Shown here: piece after piece, positions 61,101 through 64,000 of the stretch
How positions within the stretch are numbered: position 1 is the first letter of the stretch
Layout: every line of letters starts with the position of its first letter
Assembly: GCF_041296385.1 (NCBI RefSeq)
Contig: NW_027183523.1
Coordinates: 124,001 to 188,000, forward strand
Origin: Aphelocoma coerulescens
Lineage: Eukaryota; Chordata; Aves; Passeriformes; Corvidae
Reading direction: 5' to 3'
Length of the DNA stretch: 64,000 nucleotides
Position numbers and translations under genes: made by a program
The notes under the pieces: generated by a model
The model's database searches: none
What the model saw: the letters and a program-made list of their open reading frames with translations, nothing else
What the model was told of the DNA's origin: nothing

Positions 61101-64000
61101 GACCCCCGGGATTGGGGATTGGAGACCCCCGGGCATGGGGACCCCCGAGATTTGGGGGGATGGAGACCCCCGGGATTGGGGATTGGAGACCCCTGGGGAT
61201 GGGGATTGGAGACCCCCGGGGTGGCGGATGGAGACCCCCGGGGTTGGGGATTGGAGACCCCCGGGCATGGGGACCCCCGAGATTTGGGGGGCTGGAGACC
61301 CCCGGGGTTTGGGAGTCAGAATCTGAGGGGGTTGGGGGTCAGAGCTCAGGGGTTTTAGGGGCTGCGGACCCCCGGGATTGGGGATTGGACACCCCCGGGG
61401 TGGCGGATGGAGACCCCCGGGGATGGGGATTGGAGACCCCCGGGCATGGGGACCCACAAGATTTGGGGGGCTGGAGACCCCCGGGGTTTGGGAGTCAGAA
61501 TCTGAGGGGGTTGGGGGGTCAGAGCTCAGGGGTTTTAGGGGCTGTGGACCCCCGGGATTGGGGATTGGAGACCCCCGGGGTGGCGGATGGAGACCCCCGG
61601 GGTTGGGGATTGGAGATTGGAGACCCCTGGGGATGGGGATTGGAGACCCCCGGGGATGGGGACCCACAAGATTTGGGGGGCTGGAGACCCCCGGGGTTTG
61701 GGAGTCAGAATCTGGGGGGTTGGGGGCTGGTTGGGGTCAGAGCTCAGGGGTTTTAGGGGTTGCAGACCCCCAGGATTGGGGGCTGAAACCCCCAGGGTTT
61801 AGGGACTGGAGACCCCCATAGTTGGGGGCCAGAATCTGGGAGAATTTGGGGTCAAAACCCCGGCGGATTTGGGGTTTGGACCCCCCCCCCCCCCCCCCAG
61901 GATTTGGGGTTCGGAGCCCTGCAGGATCTGGGGACAAAACCCAGCTGGTTTTAGAGTCCAACCCCCCAAAATTTAGGGTCGGGGGGCTGCAAGGAGGGGG
62001 TCAAACCCCCCCGCATGGTCCTCGGGGTGGGGTTTTTTTTTGGGGTTTCACCCCTCCGGACCCCCCCAAACGCCCCCCAATCCCCCCCCCAGCACCAGCG
62101 AGCAGCCGGGCCTGGAGCCGGTGGTCGCCCGCGCCCGCATGGTCATCGAGCTGCCCCTGGCCGTGACGGGGTGAGTGGGGAGGGGGCTTTTGGGGTGACT
62201 TGGGGGGAGGTTTTTGGGGTCGGGACCCCCCTCCCCTCAAAGCAGAGCTGTCCCCACAGCGTGGCCGTGCCCCCCCGGCTGTTTTTTGGGGGGCAGGTGG
62301 TGGGGGAGAGCGCGGTGAGGACCGAGAGCCAGGTGGGCAGCGCCGTCCGCTTCGAGGTCACGGTGAGACCCCCGCCCCAAAACACAGCCCACCTCCCCTC
62401 CCCCCCCCTCCCCGGGACCCCAAAATGGGGAAGGGGCTGTGGGACCCCCGGGGGGGCTCGGTCTGGCTGAGCCCCGCCCCATCCCGTACGCTTTGGGGGG
62501 GGTGGGATTTGGGGTAGGGGGGAAATGGGGGGTGGGGTGTTTTGGGGGTGGGGGTGCACGTAGAGGAGTGGTTTTGGGGTGGGCGGTGTTTTTGGGGTGG
62601 GGGTTCATTGAAGGGGGTGGTTTGGGGTGGGGGTCCTTGTGAGGGAGTTGGTGGGGTGGGGGGGGCTCATGGGGGCTGGTTTTGGGGCGGGGGGCCCCAT
62701 GCTGGGGCTATTTTTGGGGTGGGGGCTGTTTTTGGGGTGGGGGTTCATTGAGGGGATGTTTTTGGGGTCGGGGCTCCCTGCCGGGGCTATTTTTGAGGTG
62801 GGGGCTGGTTTTGGGGTCGGGGCTCCATGCCGGGGCTGTTTTTGGGGTGGGGGCTGTTTTTGAGGTTGGGGCTCTGTGCCGGGGCTGTTTTGGGGGGTCG
62901 GGGGCTGTTTTTGGGGTCGCGGCTCCGTGCCCGGGCTATTTTTGGGGTGGGGGTTCATTGAGGGGCTGTTTTTGGGGTGGGGGCTCCATGCCGAGGCTAT
63001 TTTTGAGGTGGGGGCTATTTTGGGGGCAGACGCTATTTTTAGGGTCTCTACTCCACACAGCTGTTTTTGGGGTCGGGGCTCTGTGCCGGGGCTGTTTTTG
63101 GGGTGGGGGCTGTTTTTGGGGTCGGGGCTCCCTGCCGGGTCTGTTTTTGGGGTGGGGGCTGTTTTTGGGGTCGGGGCTCTGTGCCGGGGCTGTTTTTGGG
63201 GTGGGGGCTGTTTTTGGGGTCGGGGCTCTGTGCCGGGGCTGTTTTTGGGGTGGGGGCTGTTTTTGGGGTCGGGGCTCTGTGCCGGGGCTGTTTTTGGGGT
63301 GGGGGCTGTTTTTGGGGGTCGGGGCTGCATGCCGGGGCTGTTTTTGGGCTCGGGGCTCCATGCCGGGGCTGTTTTTGGGGTGGGGGCTGTTTTTGGGGGT
63401 CGGGGGCTGTTTTTGGGGTGGGGGCTGTTTTGGGGGGTCGGGGCTCCATGCCGGGGCTGTTTTTGGGCTCGGGGCTCCATGCCGGGGCTGTTTTTGGGGT
63501 GGGGGCTGTTTTTGGGGTCGGGGCTCTGTGCCGGGGCTGTTTTTGGGGTGGGGGCTCCATTGCTCCATTCCAGGGCTGGTTTTGGGGTGGGGGCCCCATG
63601 CCAGGGCTGTTTTTGGGGATCGGGGCCTGTTTTTGGGGATGGGGGCTCCATGCCGAGGCTATTTTTGAGGTGGGGGCTATTTTGGGGGGGGCAGACGCTG
63701 TTTTTAGGGTCTCTACTGCACACCAGAGCTGTTTTTGGGGGGCGGGGGTCCCGTTTGTGCTCCCCCCCGCAGGTGTCGCAGCGGGGTCCGGTGCTGAAGA
63801 CCCCCGGCTCGGCCGCGCTGACCGTGCAGTGGCCACTGGAGTTGCCCAACGGGAAGTGGCTCCTGTACCCCCTGAGCCTGGAGCTGGGCACCCCCCCCGT
63901 GCCCTGCAGCCCCCCCGCCAACCCCCTGCGCCTGGCGCTGGTGCGGAACCGGGGGGGGGGCCGGGGGTCCTGGGGGTGGCCAGAGGGGTCTGGGGGTGTC
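33901..64000 (+). CDS. ITGA7: Integrin alpha-7, exons 1-21 (3' end beyond window)
   Basis: Laminin-binding integrin alpha subunit that pairs with beta-1, mainly in skeletal and cardiac muscle. Exons: 33901-34118, 36779-36906, 36991-37070, 37156-37411, 39412-39543 (X2), 39681-39800 (X1), 43345-43552, 46069-46262, 49647-49734, 49834-49960, 51139-51234, 51347-51408, 52616-52785, 54249-54401, 55557-55669, 57253-57451, 59709-59789, 59881-59960, 62093-62170, 62260-62362, 63773-about 63940. Exon labels here follow this order with X2 as 5 and X1 as 6. Phases fit throughout once one G is restored in each of exons 9 and 10. Seen: signal peptide, FG-GAP propeller with calcium motifs (DLNSDGWMDLAVG, DLNRDGFEDLAVG, DVDGNLYPDLLVG), KENQWLGV, ESKEN and EGRPQGHERFG segments, thigh and calf domains (GCGDDKICQS, ECELGNPLKRGAQV). 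The X2/X1 pair identifies ITGA7 and excludes ITGA3. About 910 residues are encoded here; the transmembrane segment and tail lie to the right. Confidence 0.97.
34200..34830 (+). repeat. Minisatellite in ITGA7 intron 1
   Basis: About 14 units of 45-50 bp: GATCCTATTGCCGGGATTTG, GGGGGATCGGGACCGCCGGG. 34830-35320 and 35880-36770 are largely unique intronic sequence without recognised exons. Confidence 0.93.
35320..35880 (+). repeat. (TGTCCCC)n-type array in ITGA7 intron 1
   Basis: Long run of CCCGTGTCCC, CCCTGTCCCC and CCCAGTCCCC units, 6-12 bp each. Confidence 0.9.
36779..36906 (+). CDS. ITGA7: ITGA7 exon 2
   Basis: 128 nt, LLVGAPQALALPGQ, sequon NRT, GGLFACPL. Acceptor TGCCAG|, donor GGAG|GTGAGC. 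First propeller blade. Confidence 0.95.
36991..37070 (+). CDS. ITGA7: ITGA7 exon 3
   Basis: 80 nt, contains ESKENQWLGVSVKSQGPGGK. Acceptor CACCAG|, donor ATCGTG|GTGAGC. Confidence 0.95.
37156..37411 (+). CDS. ITGA7: ITGA7 exon 4
   Basis: 256 nt, TCAHRYEVR through GAPGTYNWKG with paired cysteines. The donor AAGG|GTGAGG and the last exon bases are repeated about 22 times in the following intron. Confidence 0.96.
37412..39062 (+). repeat. ITGA7 intron 4 array with repeated exon-4 donor edge
   Basis: About 22 units of 70-75 bp. Each has CACCTAGAGCTGGAAGGGTG or CACCCATAATTGGGAGGGTG, matching exon end CACCTACAACTGGAAGGGTG, then AGGGGCGCTGGGACCCCTCC and GTTTGGGGGTGTGAGG. The copies at 38280 and 38710 (CACCTACAGCTGGAAGG) are closest to the exon. 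Confidence 0.94.
39158..39411 (+). repeat. Three partial copies of exon X2 upstream of X2
   Basis: CTCAAGCAGAGCTCCCTGGA at about 39158 and 39251, and CTCAGTCCGAGCTCCCCGGA at about 39333, resemble CTCAACCAGAGCTCCCTGGA in the exon at 39432. Unit spacing about 80-100 bp. Confidence 0.75.
39412..39543 (+). CDS. ITGA7: ITGA7 alternative exon X2
   Basis: 132 nt (44 codons), phase 1 at both ends. Ends GGEKDQDPSLIPVPANSYF, as in the X2 form. Donor TTCG|GTACGG is off consensus. X2 and X1 are known mutually exclusive exons that alter laminin-isoform binding. Confidence 0.93.
39681..39800 (+). CDS. ITGA7: ITGA7 alternative exon X1
   Basis: 120 nt (40 codons), phase 1 at both ends. Starts LLFVTNIESATPDQ and ends NSYLG, as in the X1 form. 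Donor CTGG|GTTCGT is weak. Separated from X2 by a 137-nt intron. Confidence 0.93.
40330..41215 (+). repeat. CCCATCCCTGTCCCC array in ITGA7 intron 6
   Basis: About 60 units of 12-16 bp: CCCATCCCTGTCCCC with CTTCCCTGTC, ACTCCTGTC and ATCCCAGTC variants. 39801-40330 is GTG/CAC-rich unique intron; 41245-41370 has a small GCTCACAGAGCTTTGGGG repeat. Confidence 0.94.
41660..41925 (+). repeat. AATTCCCCCATTCCC repeat in ITGA7 intron 6
   Basis: About eight degenerate units of 25-35 bp with AGAATTCCCCCATTCCC. Confidence 0.8.
41935..43344 (+). repeat. ITGA7 intron 6 array with repeated exon-7 acceptor edge
   Basis: About 23 units of 50-60 bp containing CGGTGTCCCCGCAGGGTTCT or ..GTAGGGTCCT, then GGTCCCCTCCGGGCCTGGGG and GTGACCCCAACCCC. 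At 42361-42390 the acceptor and first 16 exon bases are identical to the real site at 43331-43360; 42181-42210 differs by one base over the same span. Confidence 0.94.
43345..43552 (+). CDS. ITGA7: ITGA7 exon 7
   Basis: 208 nt. FSVDSGAG, LSFVTGAPRANHTGAVVIL, then calcium motif DLNSDG split across the junction. The acceptor CCCCGCAG|GGTTCTCGG is copied many times upstream. Confidence 0.96.
43795..46005 (+). repeat. Minisatellite in ITGA7 intron 7
   Basis: About 35 units of 60-70 bp: CCAAAATCCCGATGAGACCC, CCCACGGGCAGAGCCCACCC, ATCCCCGAGGATCCCCCC and ACCCCTGGGACC. Confidence 0.95.
46069..46262 (+). CDS. ITGA7: ITGA7 exon 8
   Basis: 194 nt. WMDLAVGAPHFFERQEE, GGAVYVYINPGG, DLNRDGFE. The donor GAGG|GTGAGG and preceding GATGGGTT are copied about 36 times downstream. 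Confidence 0.96.
46263..49485 (+). repeat. ITGA7 intron 8 array with repeated exon-8 donor edge
   Basis: About 36 units of 75-100 bp. Each carries GACCTCAGCCACGATGGGTT and GGAGGGTGAGGGG, matching the exon end GACCTCAACCGCGATGGGTT, CGAGGGTGAGGGG, followed by TTTAGGGGGGATTTGGGGTC. The units therefore repeat the codons of the DLNRDGFE calcium-binding loop plus donor. Confidence 0.95.
49647..49734 (+). CDS. ITGA7: ITGA7 exon 9, with one-base deletion
   Basis: 88 nt, expected 89. After DLAVG the frame shifts: GTGGGGCCCCTTTTGAC lacks one G compared with the codons for VGAPFD. Downstream KVFIYHG and LGIVTSPAQ read only in the shifted frame. Clean splice sites argue for a sequencing or assembly error. 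Confidence 0.9.
49834..49960 (+). CDS. ITGA7: ITGA7 exon 10, with one-base deletion
   Basis: 127 nt, expected 128. One G is missing in the run at 49884-49889, between YALSGG and LDVDGNLYPDLLVG. Second single-G loss within 230 bp. Confidence 0.9.
49985..51015 (+). repeat. CCCCAAATCCCTGAGACCCC array in ITGA7 intron 10
   Basis: About 40 units of 20-25 bp, plus larger duplications of a block with GACCTCAGGGTGTCGTCGTC (about 50020 and 50372). CCCCCCAGAGATGGGACC in these blocks resembles the exon-11 acceptor CCCCCCAGAGCTCGG. Confidence 0.92.
51139..51234 (+). CDS. ITGA7: ITGA7 exon 11
   Basis: 96 nt. RPVVHVSRNVSVLPPHIDLE; sequon NVS; end of the propeller and start of the thigh domain. Confidence 0.95.
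51347..51408 (+). CDS. ITGA7: ITGA7 exon 12
   Basis: 62 nt, VEVRACFSYTASPATYSPRL. Acceptor CCCCAG|TGTGG, donor CTCG|GTGAGT. Confidence 0.95.
51640..52612 (+). repeat. CCATCCTTTGGGATCCCCC array in ITGA7 intron 12
   Basis: About 35 units of 22-36 bp: CATCCTTTGGGATCCCCCC with CAATCCCAGAGTCCCC or CACCCCTCAGGATCCCC. Confidence 0.95.
52616..52785 (+). CDS. ITGA7: ITGA7 exon 13
   Basis: 170 nt, LQFVLEADAERRRRGQAPRV to CVTATFRLH. Donor CTGCAC|GTGCGT. Confidence 0.95.
52790..54160 (+). repeat. (CATCCT/CATCCC)n array in ITGA7 intron 13
   Basis: Nearly 1.4 kb of 6-bp units CATCCT, CATCCC and CATCTT with CTCCT interruptions; long higher-order blocks (compare 53100-53160, 53440-53490 and 53610-53660). 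Confidence 0.96.
54249..54401 (+). CDS. ITGA7: ITGA7 exon 14
   Basis: 153 nt (51 codons), DDIRDKLRPIAVTLAYAI then a Gly/Pro-rich stretch and QPSTHRAE. The following intron is open in frame throughout. Confidence 0.95.
54430..55020 (+). repeat. 62-bp minisatellite in ITGA7 intron 14
   Basis: About 10 units with CCCAATCCCAGTTTGGGACA, CCCGGAGTGTCACCTGTGTC. The first unit begins about 20 nt after the exon-14 donor. Confidence 0.94.
55022..55550 (+). repeat. CCCATTGTCGCCGTGTCCCC array in ITGA7 intron 14
   Basis: About 28 units of 18-19 bp alternating CATTGTCGCCGTGTCCCCC and CTTGGCACCGTGTCCCCC. Confidence 0.95.
55557..55669 (+). CDS. ITGA7: ITGA7 exon 15
   Basis: 113 nt, VHFLRQGCGDDKICQSHLEL to DSDFQPLP. 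Donor CCCAG|GTGAGG. Confidence 0.96.
55675..57250 (+). repeat. ITGA7 intron 15 array carrying exon-16 fragments
   Basis: About 24 units of 57-66 bp: GTGAGGATGGCACTGCCACC, TGAGCCCTGAGGGAGCGGGG and GTGTCCCCAAGGGGGTGTCA. GATGGCACTGCCACCTTCTC in several copies (about 56230, 56710) matches exon 16 (AATGGCACTGCCACCTTCTC at 57260), without an intact acceptor. Confidence 0.94.
57253..57451 (+). CDS. ITGA7: ITGA7 exon 16
   Basis: 199 nt, DENGTATFSLSDQK, LEVLVTNEPSDPSEPQ, DGDDAHQALL. Sequon NGT. The donor CTCGGG|GTGCGG is the one that keeps phase. Confidence 0.9.
57530..59625 (+). repeat. GGTCCTGGGGGTCTGGGATG array in ITGA7 intron 16
   Basis: About 75 units of 20-40 bp: GGGATGGTCCTGGGGGGTGG, GGTTTGGGTCAGTGCTGGGG. 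Higher-order blocks of about 120 bp recur at 57600-58300. Confidence 0.96.
59709..59789 (+). CDS. ITGA7: ITGA7 exon 17
   Basis: 81 nt, DKVLCLANQNGSRVECELGN, PLKRGAQ. Acceptor CCCTTAG|, donor GCGCAG|GTGGGC. Confidence 0.96.
59881..59960 (+). CDS. ITGA7: ITGA7 exon 18
   Basis: 80 nt, VRFFLILSTSGISIHTTELA, VQLELST. Donor TCCAC|GTGAGC. Confidence 0.96.
59965..61815 (+). repeat. GGAGACCCCCGGGGATGGGG array in ITGA7 intron 18
   Basis: Units of 24-36 bp (GGGGATTGGAGACCCCCGGG, GATTGGAGATTGGAGACC) and a higher-order block of about 200 bp containing GGGAGTCAGAATCTGAGGGG and TCAGGGGTTTTAGGGGCTGT. 61815-62090 is unique intron. Confidence 0.95.
62093..62170 (+). CDS. ITGA7: ITGA7 exon 19
   Basis: 78 nt, TSEQPGLEPVVARARMVIEL, PLAVTG. 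Acceptor CCCCAG|, donor ACGGG|GTGAGT. Confidence 0.95.
62260..62362 (+). CDS. ITGA7: ITGA7 exon 20
   Basis: 103 nt, VAVPPRLFFGGQVVGESAV then SQVGSAVRFEVT. Donor CACG|GTGAGA. Confidence 0.95.
62560..63765 (+). repeat. GGGGCTGTTTTTGGGGTGGG array in ITGA7 intron 20
   Basis: About 45 units of 20-30 bp: CTGTTTTTGGGGTGGGGG, CTGTTTTTGGGGTCGGGG, CTCTGTGCCGGGG. The exon-21 acceptor follows directly. Confidence 0.96.
63773..63940 (+). CDS. ITGA7: ITGA7 exon 21 (3' limit uncertain)
   Basis: VSQRGPVLKTPGSAALTVQW, LPNGKWLLYP and a Pro-rich segment. A donor at CTGGCGCTG|GTGCGG would keep phase 0, but the exon could extend further right. Confidence 0.8.

Overview
The window is vertebrate nuclear DNA, most likely from a bird microchromosome or dot chromosome. 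Evidence seen: very high GC, short introns filled with private GC-rich tandem arrays, no recognisable LINE, SINE or LTR copy, and four spliced genes whose proteins read as CD63, RDH5, BLOC1S1 and ITGA7. In human 12q13.2 these four genes are neighbours in the same order and relative orientations, so the block is conserved synteny. The bird assignment is inference from composition; another sauropsid is possible.

Layout. 413-2777 (+): the 3' five coding exons of CD63, a lysosomal/exosomal tetraspanin; its first exons lie left of the window. 5523-11309 (-): complete four-exon coding part of RDH5, a retinoid-oxidising SDR, convergent with CD63. 18356-23781 (-): complete BLOC1S1, tandem with and upstream of RDH5. 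33901-64000 (+): ITGA7 from its start codon through 21 exons, including both alternative X2 and X1 exons, running off the right end. BLOC1S1 and ITGA7 are divergent, with about 10 kb of tandem-repeat DNA between their start codons. No other credible gene was found.

The genes are independent housekeeping or tissue genes, not an operon. CD63 and BLOC1S1 both serve the endolysosomal/lysosome-related organelle system, RDH5 serves the retinal visual cycle, and ITGA7 is the muscle laminin receptor.

The most unusual feature is the origin of the repeats. At least ten arrays are built from units containing the edge of the adjoining exon: its last codons plus donor, its acceptor plus first codons, its start codon, or its stop codon plus polyadenylation signal. 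RDH5 is almost enclosed by copies of its own exon ends, and ITGA7 introns 4, 6, 8 and 15 behave the same way. The second notable feature is the BLOC1S1 5' region, with three homotypic motif clusters: three TGACGTCA at exact 21-bp spacing, three CCAAT boxes at exact 41-bp spacing, and five CACGTGAC sites upstream of the ATG.

ITGA7 exons 9 and 10 each lack one G in a G-run and so shift frame. This looks like a homopolymer sequencing or assembly error rather than gene decay.
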